Of a DNA stretch of 64,000 bases, positions 1-12,829 are shown piece after piece. Numbering within the stretch: position 1 is the first letter of the stretch; each line of letters starts with the position of its first letter. Both the position numbers and the translations under genes were made by a program. This DNA is from Orobanche coerulescens (Eukaryota > Streptophyta > Magnoliopsida > Lamiales > Orobanchaceae). The DNA is taken from assembly GCA_033398695.1 (NCBI GenBank), contig JAWKAU010000036.1:558001-622000 (forward strand). The letters run 5' to 3'. The notes beneath the pieces are model-generated. The model saw only the letters and a list, made by a program, of their open reading frames with translations. It was not told the DNA's origin and searched no databases.

Positions 1-541
1 TTACCTGAAAGAGTACGTTCTTTCATCTTGACCAAGAAGTCATCCTGTCCTTGACCTTCTTTGATTTGTTCCCTCAAGGTTGGTTGTACCACCAAACTAG
101 CCAATAATGACTCAACTGGACTCGATGGTGTAGCCATCTCAAGGTTCATCCTTGCAAATTCCTTGACCAAGCTTTCCTCTTCTATCAACAAACAAGTTAG
201 GTCTCCTCTTGCCTTACGGCTTAGTGCATCAGCAACTACGTTTGCTTTACCAGGGTGGTAATGAATTGTACAGTCGTAGTCTTTGACCAACTCAAGCCAT
301 CTGCGTTGCCTCATATTCAATTCCTTCTGTGTGAAAATATATTTCAGACTTTTGTTGTCTGTATAAATTTCACATTTACCTCCATAAAGGTAATGTCTCC
401 AAATCTTCAGGGCATGAACTACCGCTGCTAATTCCAAATCATGAGTAGGGTAGTTCAGCTCGTGCGGTTTCAACTGTCTCGAAGCATAGGCAACTACCAT
501 GCCCTCTTGCATCAATACACATCCCAACCCTTGCTTGGATG
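1..541 (-). pseudogene. Element A pol fragment: RNase H and start of the integrase linker
   Basis: Reading the minus strand from 541 gives a Gypsy RNase H: a QGLGCVLMQ segment, [28 protein letters not shown] and [16 protein letters not shown], which carry acidic active-site residues of this fold. The frame stays open to the window edge, where the integrase would begin. Its upstream half lies at 4350-4560, across inserted LTR N1. The domain removes RNA from the RNA-DNA hybrid during reverse transcription. It is inactive as placed because the gene is split. Confidence 0.88.
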
Positions 542-1518
542 TGTAACACCCCCAGATTTAACCGGAAATATTACAGCGCCGTGGGCCCCGAGATGGAACC
601 CACAAGGCTAAAAAAAAATTTCGCAAACATTTACAAATGCCCAAGGGGCCAACAACGGTACTATCTTTAAAAATGCACAAAGGTTTATAAAATCCATTTA
701 TCAAAAACCGTCGTAAAAACTCATTTGACATCGCAAAGCCAAACGGCCGACACTCAAAAGTTTAGAAAACGATTTCCAAAGTAATCTCAGTTACCGGATA
801 CCAAAAGAGCATTTCAAAATACTCACGCAACGGAAAAAAGACCAACCATAAAGATACTCTAGCAGCGGAATACAAGAACCAATCAAGAAACTCAATGCAC
901 AAAACATGTCCTAGCCAGTATCCTCTGGGAAGCTCATCTCTTCACGACCGCTACATGCTCGATACTCCAAGAACCTAAAAAGAAATCCCACGACGGGGTC
1001 AGCCATAATATCCAATAATGATAACCGTCACATTACACTAACAATTACATACCAATGAGAATACAACATAAGAATACGACCAACGTAATCTTACCGCCTT
1101 AACTTTACTTACTCAAGTCATTCTCAACAGAACAACCATTATCACATTTCACATCTCGTACTTGATTAACCAAATAAACTCGAACCTAATATATGTATTG
1201 TACCTCAAAAAATACTCAAGATTCTCGAACTATCATAACCAACTCACGATACAGAAAAGTACCAGTTCTGACCAATATCCATCGGATAGCATCATCAAAT
1301 CCCAAAACGATAACCGATTGTCCATCGCAAGACGAATACCAAAGGAAATATGAAACATACCTCGAGATATGAAGTGCCACGACAATCATATCACTCTAAT
1401 CCGAGATCAGATCAATGCAATACGGACACGGTCCTAACACAAGACCTACAAATGCATACTCATATGACAACGTCAATATGATCACAAATAACAACAGTGT
1501 ATACTCAATGGAAATCCC

Positions 1519-1795
1519 ATGATCCAGCGCCCTCAGCATAGATCCCAAGATGATCCTACAAGATCAACATGAGGTGGATAACCAACAATATACATATGCA
1601 AAACAACACAACACTGGGTAATCCAACGATCCAGCGCCCTCATCATAGATCCCAAGATGATCCCGTCGGACCAACACGAGGTGGAAAAACCCGTCCAATA
1701 ATCCAGCTCCCTCAGCATAGATCCCAAGATGACCCCGTCGGACCAACACGAGTTGGACATCTGATCCAGCGCCCTCAGCATAGATCACACGATCC
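1519..1795. repeat. Tandem repeat of 60-70 bp in LTR N1, about four copies
   Basis: Four degenerate units each begin near CCAGCGCCCTCAGCATAGAT and continue with CCAAGATGATCC and GTCGGACCAACACGAGGTGG. Units start near 1519, 1628, 1700 and 1760, and the first is followed by extra unrelated sequence. The same unit occurs three times in K (59838-60000), which ties the two LTRs to one family. It lies inside the intron-like segment proposed for this LTR. Confidence 0.88.
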
Positions 1796-2549
1796 CATCG
1801 GATCAACACAACACAAACAACACAATTATGCATACACATATGCAAATCAAAATGTTCATCAACATGAACAACAGAACATGAACGACAATATGACAAATCC
1901 ACTAAGACGACCTCATGTTCGACAACATGAATGACAATATGCATGATCAAATCACTAACACTATTGAATCGAATCGATATAAGATAGTTGCCCCGAGTCC
2001 TTCGGAAGAAATCTCGATATCAAACCATCACCGACGATTATCCGCAATGCTCGGCGATCCAAACGTACCATGGACTACAGATAGTCATATCCTCATCTTT
2101 ACCATAATGTAACCTCGATACCCGAATATGCCAATAACTGAAATAAATCATATACATTATGATTAAACTCCCAGAATCAGAATGACAACATATAATCATT
2201 GCTATATGAATTATAAACGAAATGAAACTGAAACCATTCATTAAACATTATAACTGAGCAAGTAATAACTTGCCTCGATACCGATACCACGAAGCTGTTA
2301 CCGAACCCATTGCCTTTGTCTACGAGCTCCTCAGCCCCGATCAAAAGCAACACAACGGTCGTAATCCACGAGCAATTATCGCAACCTAATGCAATAATTA
2401 AATGACAACACATCCGATAATAATCAACAACCGGCAAAACCAACTAATCGAACTCAACGGTTCAACAAAAACCTCGAATAAACGCAGTCTGAACAAACCA
2501 AACCATCACGAATTCATAATCACAACACAAAAATATTGCACTGTCTGCC

Positions 2550-2640
2550 TACTTAGCGCACGTTAAACGCATAACGTAGCGTGCGCTAAGTTGCTCCCGT
2601 TAGCGTGCGCTAGCCAGTAAGCTTAGCGTGCGCTAATGCT
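2550..2640. repeat. Small secondary cluster of the TAGCGTGCGCTA palindrome in N1
   Basis: Four copies or near copies of TTAGCGTGCGCTAA occur here, about 1 kb from the main promoter-proximal cluster and inside the proposed intron. It could be an older duplication of the main array. Confidence 0.75.
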
Positions 2641-3423
2641 GTACAGTGGCATGCATTCCAAGCATCGACTAACACCTTGCGACTACGAATCCGAATGAAA
2701 AGGAAATCATACTCCAAGATTAACAATAACTTTTCCAAATTCAACATCAGCATCATGATCCACATCTTATCAAGAACCTACGAAACTAAAATCAACATAA
2801 TGTTGGTTTTGATCATCTTACCCTTATTTATAATCAAAACCATTATATATCCTTATATCATCTTAACATCAAAATCCGAATGAAGGGAGATATAAATCTC
2901 CATATCTCTTGAAGATAAACGACACCATAACTATCACAAGGATCATATCAATGTCCATATATCAATAACAACATCAACAATCAAACTGAATCGATAACAA
3001 GGATCATATCATACTCAATCTGGAATTCAACCTAGTATCATGATTCATCTCATCTAAATCGGCCAATATAATTACCAAGATTTAGAAATCCATCTTAGAT
3101 CGGGTTAAATGAATCAACATCCTTATAGTATGAATAATCTTAACTAACATCCAAAACTCTTATCAAAATTCCATTGAATCTCATATAACGTCATCATCTG
3201 ATTATCCAACATGCTCCTCACATGTAATCATCCAAGAAAAACGAACCACCATCAAAAGGATACGAAAATTACCTGGATTGGATGAACCAAGAATAAGAAC
3301 ACTTGACTCCATTCCAAGAATCATGAATAACTTGAAGAACAAGGCTTGAATCCATGCTCTCCATCTTAATCTTGTTAAAGATCATCATTATACAGTGTTT
3401 GGGAACCTCAAATACATCCCAAG

Positions 3424-3524
<101 letters not shown>

Positions 3525-3584
3525 ACTGAAGGAATGAACGAAATGAAGGATAATGCCCAAGTACACATATATATTGTATATTAT

Positions 3585-4090
3585 TAATGTACGCTAACGT
3601 CCTCATTTAACGTACGTTACATGCTTAGCGTGCGCTAACTCTCTTTGTTAGCGTGCGCTATCGGGGTCCAGAGGCTACTGTCTGGATTCGTACATGTGCT
3701 TACGTACGTAATGCCCATGCATTAGCATATGTAACTTACACTGTCTAGCATACGCAAGTCCTTACATTTAGCGTGCGCTAATACCAGTTGACTTGCTACA
3801 GTCTACACCTACCACGAAGATGCTCGTGACCCACATGCCGAAAGCAACCAATAAAGCCAAGATTCCCTGTTGACCGATCTGATTAGTGTGTGCAATAAAT
3901 ATACATTAGCGTGCGCTAATAGCTCACAACAAACATCCGTTGACCTTGTCGGTACATGCGCCGAAAGTGACCGGGTCCACACATAGATTCCTTCTGATCT
4001 GGTCTGTACTAGCGTCCGTTATCTTTTTTCTCTAGCGTGCGCTAGACCAGGACGATAGCGTGCGCTAGGCATGTATATTAATGTGCGCTA
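3585..4090 (-). promoter_or_regulatory. Phased palindrome array and TATA-like box of LTR N1
   Basis: About twelve copies or near copies of the imperfect palindrome TAGCGTGCGCTA (sense strand TAGCGCACGCTA) occur here. Starts I read at 3585, 3608, 3626, 3649; 3723, 3746, 3769; and 4010, 4033, 4056, 4079 are nearly all 23 bp apart. The array ends within a few bases of an AT-rich TATA-like stretch (about 3566-3582), downstream on the sense strand and followed by the GA leader. The position suggests a promoter-proximal enhancer; its binding factor is unknown. Confidence 0.75.
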
Positions 4091-4349
4091 ATAATGTTAC
4101 ACTTAGCCATTTTTCAGCTACTCTTGTCCAATGTCTCAACATACAGAATACGAACATATGGCATACTGAATACATATACTCAACACATTATATCCTTAAA
4201 TACAATTGTCGACCAAATACAACAATTATACCAATACTGACATCTCAGTCCTTCATTTATTTTATCCATACTGTACAGATTCCACGCTGTACAACATAAC
4301 TCGGATAAAATATTGTTAGACAACTATAGTAGAAATTTTGGATATTACA

Positions 4350-5687
4350 GGATGCATCACTATAGATGACGAACTCTTTCGTCGGATCGGGAATCGTCAA
4401 AACTGATGCAACAGTCAATCTTCGCTTAAGTTCTTGGAAACTCTTTTCATATTTCTCATTCCATAAGAAAACTTCTCCCTTTCTAGTCAATTTTGTCATC
4501 GGTGCAGCTATATTCAAAAATTCCTCAATAAATCTCCGATAATAACCGGCTAATCCCAAGAAGCTGCGAACTTCATTCGCATTACTTGGTACTTTCCAAT
4601 CATTGACTGCCTCAACTTTAATCGGTCATTTAGAAGTGACCACATGTCCCAAAAATGCAACTTGGTTAAGCCAGAATTCACACTTATTGAACTTCTCATA
4701 TAACTTCTCCTTGCACAGTATTTCCAATACTGTTCCATGATGCTGCTCATGTTCAACCTTGCTCTTTGAATACACAAGTATGTCATCTATGAATACAATG
4801 ACAAACTTATCCAAATAAGGTTGAACTACATGGTTCATGAGGTCTATGAATACCGATGGCGCATTAGTCAAACCAAATGGCATCACTATAAACTCATAGT
4901 GCCCATAACGAGTTCGAAATGTGGTCTTCGGGATATCATCATCCTTAATCATCAGTTGGTGATATCCGAATCTCAAATCTATTTTTGAAAATACTCCCAA
5001 TCCTCCAAGTTGATCGAATAGGTCCTCTATTCTAGGAAGTGGATATTTATTATTTATCGTGAGTCGATTAAGTTCACGATAGTCAATGCACATCCTCAAA
5101 CTTCCATCCTTTTTCATCACGAAGAGCACTGGCGCACGCCATGGCGAAACACTCGGTCGAATAAATCCAGAGTCGAGCAGTTCCTGGAGTTGTACCTTCA
5201 ACTCTTGCAATTCCTTAGGCGCCATCCTATAGGGAGACTTTGATATTAGTGCCGCTCCTGGCACTAGATCAATTGAGAACTCAACTTGGCGATTCGGCGG
5301 AACTCCGGGCAAGTCTTCGGGAAAGACATCTGGATACTCCTTGATGATAGATACATCAGCTACCGTCTTCTCCGAAGTTGTTTTCCCCATCACATTCACC
5401 AAGAATCCTTGGCAATCACGCTTCTTCAACATCTTCATAGATTTCACGGCTGAAATCACCTTCGGGGTACTAGAGTGTCTAACTCCCTCGAATACGGTCT
5501 TGACATCCATAGACGGGCATAATGTTACCCTCCTTTCAGAGCATTCGACTACGGCTCTATGTTTGTCCAACCAATCCATACCCAAAATAACATCAAAATC
5601 GCTAAGTTGCACTATGTGCAAGTTAGCTAAGAAGCTATGTTCGTTAATATCTATCTTCACATTGTTAGTTATCGAGTCTACACGCAC
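4350..5687 (-). pseudogene. Element A pol: protease C-terminus, reverse transcriptase, start of RNase H
   Basis: The frame opens with the end of the aspartic protease ([14 protein letters not shown]). RT blocks follow: [46 protein letters not shown] and the active site [10 protein letters not shown], a common plant Gypsy form of Y/F-x-D-D. At 4626-4628 a TGA interrupts the frame, which then continues as [13 protein letters not shown] and the RNase H start VIYSDAS up to 4350. The usual residue there is charged, so a CGA-to-TGA change is plausible. Similarity to element K supports the assignment. Confidence 0.92.
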
Positions 5688-6120
5688 TACCCCCCCGCAG
5701 ACATGCTAACTAACAAAGATCTAGGGGCTTTACTACTTCTACAACCAATCATAGTACAAAGCTTCCTAGAGATGAATGAATGAGACGCACCCGTATCAAA
5801 CAACACCAAAGCAGGAATATTTGCAAATGATAACATACTTGACATGGTTTGGGGTTCAGTCTCTGCTTCATCCTCGGCCATGCTATACACTCGATCTCTG
5901 CCTCCTGAGCCTTGACCTTGCACATTATTGCCTGGGCCCTTTTCCTTCTTCGGACATGCTGAGGCCATGTGTCCCTCCTCACGGCAATAGTAGCACCGCT
6001 TTTGACCAAGCATACATGCACCTTTATGCCCTTTGCCACAAGTAGCACATGTAGGGTTATCGGACTGTGGTTTCACCCCCGAAGATCCAGCCTTAACATT
6101 CTTCTTGCTACCCCCTCCTT
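5687..6120 (-). pseudogene. Element A gag zinc knuckle and aspartic protease N-terminus
   Basis: A CCHC zinc knuckle (CYYCREEGHMASACP, C-x2-C-x4-H-x4-C) is preceded by a second cysteine-rich segment, CATCGKGHKGAC. The protease active site follows (LFDTGASHSFISRKLC, motif D-T-G-A). The knuckle would bind RNA during packaging; the protease would cut the polyprotein. The frame ends at a TAG just after a run of seven G (5694-5700), while the expected continuation is open in another frame. This looks like a homopolymer slip. An in-frame TAA near 6119 separates it from gag. Confidence 0.88.
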
Positions 6121-6824
6121 ACTCGTGCCAGTTGCGCTTGTTATTCGTTGCAACTGGTGGTGCCCTTGCCTTCTCCACGTCTAAACTAGCAGAAATGTCC
6201 TCGGCCCTTGAAAAGGCTTCATTGTAGCTTAGACGACCATGACTAGCCAAATGGTGACGAATCCGGTCACAAAGCCCATCCCGGAATTTCTGAGACTTCA
6301 TGTCATCCGTCTCGACCATGTGAGGAGCGAAACAGCACATGTGGTTAAACTTGCACTCATACTCGGTGACCGACATTCCACCTTGGGTCAGGTCGAGGAA
6401 CTCCTTTTGCACCTTGATCTGAATCTTCTTCGGGATCCTCTTCCGGGTCTTCCTCATCCGTAGAGTCGACATCCCAATTTGCAGCTAGAATCACCTCTCG
6501 AGCGAACAAATCCAATAAGTGTCCAGTGACGAACTGAAAATCATCAGCGGCCTCTCGCTCTTCTAGCGATCTCTTGATGGCATATTTCCAAATCCGGAAG
6601 ATGCAGCAACTCCAGTCTTCGGATAACTTCTCCATTAGGTGCTCTAGTTGTCGAGTGACGGAACCTTGTTTCCCATATTTTAGCCACTTACTCAGCCTAT
6701 TAATGACGTAATGTGGTGCATTTTCTGGTAGACTAGGGTCGTCCCACCAGTCTTTACGCGCTAGGAGATGCGAGTCAAAAGTAGCTGGGACCTTCTTACG
6801 TGGAGTCATTCTATGTTTGGCCAT
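6119..6824 (-). pseudogene. Element A gag (capsid) region
   Basis: The likely start is the ATG at 6822-6824 (MAKHRMTPRKKVPATFDSH), downstream of the PBS leader. The middle contains an acidic EEDPEEDPEED stretch. After a frameshift near 6440 the retrotransposon gag core is recognisable: KEFLDLTQGGMSVTEYECKF and DGLCDRIRHHL. Gag would form the particle shell. The acidic repeat resembles the one in the element F remnant (28820-29215). No other gene overlaps on this strand. Confidence 0.85.
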
Positions 6825-6986
6825 TCTAACAGTTCGTACATACTTAAATAATTATATAAGTAAAATGAAATGACATATGCATGATTAACGACTAGAATTC
6901 GGTACCTCAGGCGGAGTGACGAAGTGGCGAAGCTGAGAGCATATGATACTTTCACATTTTAGCGAGTCTACAGAAAGGTAAAACCC

Positions 6987-6998
6987 GCTCTGATGCCA
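6987..6998 (-). other. Primer binding site of element A
   Basis: The minus strand reads TGGCATCAGAGC, one base from TGGTATCAGAGC, the common plant PBS matching the 3' end of initiator tRNA-Met. It lies three bases from the LTR end at 7002 and fixes the minus orientation of the element. Confidence 0.9.
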
Positions 6999-7001
6999 CT
7001 A

Positions 7002-8378
7002 TGTAACGCCCCGACTTTCTAGGGTAATTATTGGGGAAATAAATAAAATAAAGGTAATTTTTGACGAAAATAATTTCTTTTGAGAATATAAAAATTCTCG
7101 CCTACAAAGTCGAGTCTCTACAATGAAATAAAAATAAATACCTTTAAATAAGGTAACATTTCATCATAAATATGAGGTAAAAGTTTGCGGCGGAAGAATA
7201 ATTCATAATTTATAAATTTCTCATCAACGTTTCCCCAAATAAGTTTCAAACATTTGACAAAAAGAAACATCATATAATAATTCCTCTTTCATATGCCCTC
7301 TCGGCTCGCTCCTTCGTCCATCCGGCTCAGTTCAACCTGCGGGTTCAATAAAGGTGGGGGTGAGCTTCCTTCAGCTCGTGGAAATCACACTGATCACAGT
7401 AATATACAATCTCATGGAAAGCATAACACGAATAATCTATCACATTTTTGCTCAACGTAAATTCATACTCACAATATTACGTATAGCATGAATCGAGCAC
7501 GAATACACGAATATTGAGATTGCGTAGGTGCCCCCGCAACAACATCAAACATAAACACAATACCACATATAGCATGAATCGAGCACGCATGTGAATATTG
7601 AGGTTGCGCAGGTGTCCACGCAACAACATATATTGTAAGATGGCCTCTTATACGAAAACAGGTTAGCCTGATTTACAACGTGCCTAAAATTTTAAACTTG
7701 AATAGAACATCACATATACAGTCCAATTAAAGCAATTAAAGTGTTAGTGAAAATTCCCACCTGAATAAATGATGATGTCTGACTTGAAATGAAGATGCTC
7801 GACTCACAGTCATAAGCCCGTAAATCCTCGATAAAGTCTACATATAATAACGATAATAATTATAATCCTTACAATTTATTATTTATATAATAAATGGAAA
7901 AATACGAATATCACTATATAATAACTGAGAATAAATTATAATTGTTCATTAATATTAACCGAAAAGTTAACATTATTAATGACTGAAATTAAAGTACTTA
8001 TGTATAAATTTCAGATTAATTATTAATATTAATTGAAAGTCACCATTTTAATGTTTGGATCAAAATAGGACTGGAAGTGAATTTTAAAAGTTGACTGGGG
8101 TCAAAATTGGATTAATTATACTGACTGGGGCTGAATTGAAAACTGAATAAATAGATTTGGGTCACGATGCAAGACCTGAGAAATCTGGGGTCTAAAATGA
8201 AAAGTCCTAAAATTTCGGGGGTATAAATACCCCGTAACCCTATCTGCAGTCGACCCAAATTCTTATTCTTTCACCTCCCGTCTCTCTCTCTCTCTCTATC
8301 TATCTCTATCTCTCTCTCCAATTCCTCTCGGCCAGGGAAGAGGAATCCCGCAAAATCACACACACACATATAGTAATT

Positions 8379-8432
<54 letters not shown>

Positions 8433-8708
8433 AGCCAAGCGCGCGCACACACACAAAAGTCGCCCATAGAGGCAATCGAATCGGAATCCTCCCCCGAGCT
8501 AGAAATATCCAGCCGCGGCTGCAAGTCGCGGCGACGACGGTGACTCTGGTCCAGCTCACGGACAACTCCGACCAGCACAGGCTCGCCACAAAATTGGAGG
8601 GCAACGACAAGAGATAAACGGTGGCTACCCGGTCGGTTTGGCGGCAGCTCGCGGCCAAGGTGACAAAGGTTCGATTCCAACCAGATTGGAAATCGTCTGA
8701 GGGTTACA
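7002..8708 (-). mobile_element. 5' LTR of element A
   Basis: The plus strand starts TGTAACGCCCCGAC and probably ends GAGGGTTACA, giving ends of the type TGTAAC...GTTACA. The inner boundary is fixed by the PBS; the outer one at 8708 is inferred because the other LTR is outside the window. It contains TC- and CA-repeats. A TATA-like GGGGTATAAATACCCC (about 8218-8233) reads best on the plus strand, opposite to the element's genes. Small ORFs over the repeats are not supported as genes. Confidence 0.72.
8279..8430. repeat. TC-rich tract and (CA)n microsatellite in LTR A
   Basis: An interrupted TC/TATC tract occupies about 8279-8320. An uninterrupted CA run of about 51 bp occupies 8380-8430. Both lie between the TATA-like sequence and the outer LTR end. 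Confidence 0.95.
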
Positions 8709-8799
8709 GGGTTCGGGTATGCATGCGGGTTTACGATTTGTTGGTTTGATTCAGTTCATTAAATTTTGTTTTGGGTTTGTTCTGAAACTTGTCGCATGA

Positions 8800-10260
8800 C
8801 TTATGGGGTAAGGAAATTCATCAATTTTGATTCCCTTCGATGACACCAAATGTCCTAAAACTATGTCTTGTTTAACCATAAAGTGATATTTTTCCCAATT
8901 TAATACAAGGTTCATTTCAATACAACATTGAAGAATGGGGGTAAGACTTTCAAGGCAAAACTCAAAAGAATATCTGTAAACGCTAAAATCATCCATAAAA
9001 ATTTATATGATATTTACTAGATATTTGGATAAAATGTTTACCATACACCTCTGAAAGGTATCCGGTACATTGCACAGTCCAAACGGCATGCGGCGATACG
9101 TGAATGTCTCAAAGGGGCATGTGAATGTCGACTTCTCATAATCCTCGGGTGCAATTGCGATCTGAAAGTAACCTGAGAAACCATCCAGAGAATAATAAAA
9201 TGAGTGTCCTGCTAATCGCTCGATCACCTGATCGGTGAAAGACAATGGAAAGTGGTCCTTGTCATTGCATTTAATTTTCGAAAATCGATGCACACCATCC
9301 ATCCAATATGAACGCGGCTCAGAACCAGTTTGCCTTCTTTGTTCTCTACACTGTGATACATGTTTTTTTTAAACTACTTTTGTGGACTCACCCACTTACT
9401 ATCAAAAATTGGATATGTCATCCCCACATCAAGAAGTTTAAGAATCTCATTCCTTACTACATCCATCATGGATAGGTTTAGTCATCATTGGGCCTCTCGG
9501 ATAGGCTTAGCATCCCCAACCAACAAAATTCGATGCATGCATATGGCTGGGAGGATCCCGTGAATGTCGGTAATGGTCCAGCCAATTGATTCCTTGTACC
9601 ATCTGAGGACGACGACGAGGGCATTTTCTTGCACGGGTGTCAATTTAGCCGAAATAATTACCGACAGTGTCTCATTTTTCCCTAAGTATACGTACTTCAG
9701 GTGGGCGAGTAGTTGCTTGAGTTCGAGCTCTGGTGCTTGTTCCATGGAGGGGAGGACCTTCTTGTGATGTTCCATGAGCTTGATGAACTTCGCATCATGT
9801 TTTCGGCCCGCAGTCTTGGTAGTATGTGTGCTTAGTTCCTCTGGGGCCTCAAAGACATCTTCCTTAATCTTTTTCCTGCAATCAAGTTCAAACACTTCCT
9901 TGACGAGTGGGTCAATCACACTCAATGCAATAAAAGGACAGGCATCTTCAGTGAATTTCATTACATCATCAATATTAAATTTTACTACATTCCCATCAAA
10001 TTCCATCATGTGGGAACCCTTGTTAACATATATTTTCGTTTGGGTGGTGTTTAAAATTGGCCTTCCTAATAATATGGGGGTTGAATTTGACGAGTCACCT
10101 TGCATATATGGATCATCGCGTTTGGGTGGTAACTTTGTTTGGAGAATGGCTGACACATTTTCTCCCAGGAACACCTTTCCAGTTACTCTCAACTTACGTT
10201 TATTGGTATACAAATCCTTAAGGAACTTACATATTTTGGAATTTGTTTAATCGCCTCAAT
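8800..10260 (-). pseudogene. Element C pol: protease end and reverse transcriptase
   Basis: The upstream segment (10213-9485) has a protease-like end (PILLGRPILNTTQTKIYV) and the pre-RT linker (HLKYVYLGKNETLSVIISAK; ALVVVLRWYKESIGWTITDI) typical of Athila/Tat elements. After a broken stretch (9303-9484) RT continues: CPFETFTYRRMPFGLCNVPD and the active site MDDFSVY, then LNWEKYHFMVKQDIVLGHLV. The coding runs in at least two frames and ends near 8820. It cannot encode a working enzyme. Confidence 0.85.
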
Positions 10261-11905
10261 TAATGAAATATTGATCTCCACCTTTCGAAACACATCCAAA
10301 ATTTGTTTCTCCTTGCTTTCTGTTGCAGCCTTCTTTATCCTGGAAGGAAAAGGTACGCCGTCAGCGCCATTATGAGAAGACTTAGATGTCACTACCTTGC
10401 TGCCTAGCAGTTCAGCATTGGGTGCCTTTTTGACACTGGGAGACTCAATGTCGGTCTCGACACTAGATTTCCATTTATCTCTTCCATCGTTAAGATTTTC
10501 CTCGATTTTATGGGGGATATCCATCTATTGACCACTTCTCAAGGTGATGGCACTCACGTTCCTAGAATTTACCTCCGATTGAGAGGGTAGTTTTCCACTG
10601 TTCTGGCTCTCCGATCGACTCACCGCGGTAGCGAGTTGACTTATTTAGTTTTCAATGATATTTATGATCAATTGGGTATCTTGCTGAAATCGATTTATGT
10701 TCTACTAAAACTGCATCACATTTGAAGTGAGGGCCTTCATCACCTCTTCTAGTGAGGGACCCGAATTTCGCGATGGTTGCTTGTAAAATTGGCCCTTATT
10801 CTGTGGAGACACCTCTTGCTGTGATTTACACTTGAAATTGGGGATGATCTTTCCATCCCGGATCGTATGTTTTGGAGTAGGGATCATATTTCCTTCTGTA
10901 TAAATTTTTAGTACCGACTGCATTAGCATGTGCCTATATGTCATCTAATAATACCTCGTAGTGCTCGGTGGTGTGATCCCTTGGCATATTCAGAAAGTTA
11001 TGACCTGTAAATTTCCTACAGCAAGTTTTTTAACAAAAGAGGTCAATTCGGTCAGCTTATCCTCAATATATGAGTCATGTACCTCCTTCGCCATTCTCAT
11101 GGGGGTGTCACTATAATTAAATTGCTGTGAATTTGTGGCTATGTTTGAGATGAGGGCCTTTGCTGCCACTGGTGTCTAATGCCCCTCCGCTAGCTGCTTC
11201 TATGGTACTACGGTCAATCGGAGTTAATCCTTCATAAAATTATTTTATCAAGAGCTACTCGCTAATTTGATGTTGCGGGTAGCGTGCCACCAATTGCTTG
11301 AATTGAATCTCTCCCAATATTCATGCAGGCTCTCCCCCGTCATTTGTCTCGCACCACCGATTTTCTTTCGTAGATTTGTTGTCTGAGAGGCCGGAATGTA
11401 TTTCTGCAAAAATAAGATCTCCATTTCATTCCATGTTGTGATAGTGGCCGACGGTAAGTAGAATAGCCAATCCTTAGCTGAATCTTTCAAGGAGAATGGA
11501 AAGGCTCTATGCTTGATTTATTCTTCGGTGACACCATTAGGCATCATGCTCGAGCAAACCACATGGAATTCCTTAATATGCTTGTGCGAATCCTCTTCAG
11601 ATAAATCTTGGAATGAAGGCAGCTAGTGAATCAATCCTGACTTCAATTCAAAGGTATTGTTGTTGTCAATGGTCGGGATTGTGATGCATAGGGGGTGTTG
11701 AGGTAGCTCTGGGTTGGCTAATTGCTTCAATGTCTTTTTGGCATTGACTACCATGGTATCACTTTCGTTTTCTGACTCACTGGGTGACGTTTCAAGAGAA
11801 ACAATAGATGCTTGAATGCCTCTCTGCTTTCTTTTGTTCTTTGCCTGAAGAGTCGATCTCATTGGGTGATTTTCAGAAAATACTGCAAGTTTTATCTCCA
11901 CATGA
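10189..11905 (-). pseudogene. Element C gag region
   Basis: One frame carries recognisable pieces separated by stops: FELKSGLIH near 11630, the gag core KDSAKDWLFYLPSATITTW and GESLHEYWERFN (11490-11300), a Gln/Ser-rich C-terminal part with SLEEVMKALTSN (10944-10705), and the gag-protease linker EKQILDVFRKVEINISLIEA (10330-10250). A one-base shift near 10228 leads into the protease frame. The order and the YLPxxxxTTWxxM block are typical of Athila/Tat gag. No zinc knuckle was seen. Confidence 0.82.
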
Positions 11906-12107
11906 TCTTGTAATCATGCAAAACTAAAACAAAACAGATTAGTGCATAACTGACAATTTTATAAATTTTCAGAACTGACACTTGGAGACTCAGGGTCGAA
12001 AAGCTGTTCGAAAATAAATAAAAAATTGCTGAAAATAAAAAATAAAAAATTGATATGAAAAATAAAATTAATTTCAACTCAGAAAATAAATTTAATTTTG
12101 CACTGTT

Positions 12108-12125
12108 TCTCGGGAACGGCGGCAA
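12108..12125 (-). other. Degenerate primer binding site of element C, tRNA-Asp type
   Basis: The minus strand reads TTGCCGCCGTTCCCGAGA, close to TGGCGCCGTTGCCGGGGA, the PBS commonly found in Athila/Tat elements. One insertion and several substitutions separate them. It lies between gag and LTR-like sequence. Confidence 0.65.
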
Positions 12126-12780
12126 AATTTTGATTGTGGTGTCGAGACGCATCAAAATTAAATATTTATAAAGCTTCGTTAAATTGCCATACTAACTAGT
12201 AGTATTAGCGAGGACGGATCGAAACCACAGGGAATGGATGAATTAATTATATTTACTGAGTTCAATAGCTATCGAAAATAAAAATATTAATACGAATAAT
12301 AAGAATAATAATAAGAGGAGTGTTTGGTTGGTGAAATTGAAATAAAATAAAAGAAACAATCAAGCAATTAAATCAAAGCTGTAGAATTTAGAAAGAAATA
12401 TATTAAGAAGGAGAATCTAGTTCTTAGTCTCTTTTCCGCCTCCTACTATAAATTACGATTTAACGAAACACTTATCTTTTCTTAATTTGTGTTCAACTCC
12501 TACTCCGGAATAAACAACAAGATCTGTTGACACCTATCGTCTCTTAAGTTTATTTAATTAAAACAAGCTCTTCGATTAAACCTATCTAGACGAATGATTT
12601 AAAATAATCTCTTCAAATCTTGTTCGTCAAGATATTGAGTTTGCAACCTCGACCCAAGGGATCCTGGTTTTGTGTTACCCAACTAAACAAATCAATTGTT
12701 GCTACTTGTGATTTAGAATTATAACAATTACGTATTATAACTCTAGATCTAACAATAAATACAAAAACCTCAATTAATGC
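12126..12780 (-). mobile_element. Probable 5' LTR segment of element C
   Basis: Directly outside the PBS the minus strand contains CCTGTGGTTTCGATCCGTCC followed by a TTTTGATGCG stretch. This resembles the final part of LTRs in Athila/Tat elements. No clear LTR start was found: the sequence merges with AT-rich repeat DNA after about 12780. Confidence 0.5.
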
Positions 12781-12829
12781 CCTGTTCTTTTGGACTTAGT
12801 TTTGATTTTCATCGATTCGATTCGATTGA

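Larger units (their letters stand above)
8709..12780 (-). mobile_element. Degenerate Athila/Tat-like Gypsy element C, partial
   Basis: Minus-strand gag, protease and RT remnants occur in the right order between 11905 and 8800, preceded by a PBS resembling the tRNA-Asp type and by LTR-like sequence to its right. Integrase and the 3' end are absent, and LTR A begins at 8708. Many stops and three different frames show long decay. No recognisable coding similarity occurs at 8709-8800. The right LTR limit is not resolved. Confidence 0.78.

Noticed and set aside
1564..1950. Overlapping frames on both strands over the N1 tandem repeat
   Set aside because: Repetitive translations of a 60-70 bp unit inside an LTR.
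8666..8680. GGTTCGATTCC, a perfect tRNA B-box-like word
   Set aside because: No A box at proper distance and no cloverleaf; most likely chance in LTR A.
11892..12155. Hydrophobic 87-codon frame on the minus strand
   Set aside because: Lies in the AT-rich leader of element C between PBS and gag; hydrophobicity follows from base composition.
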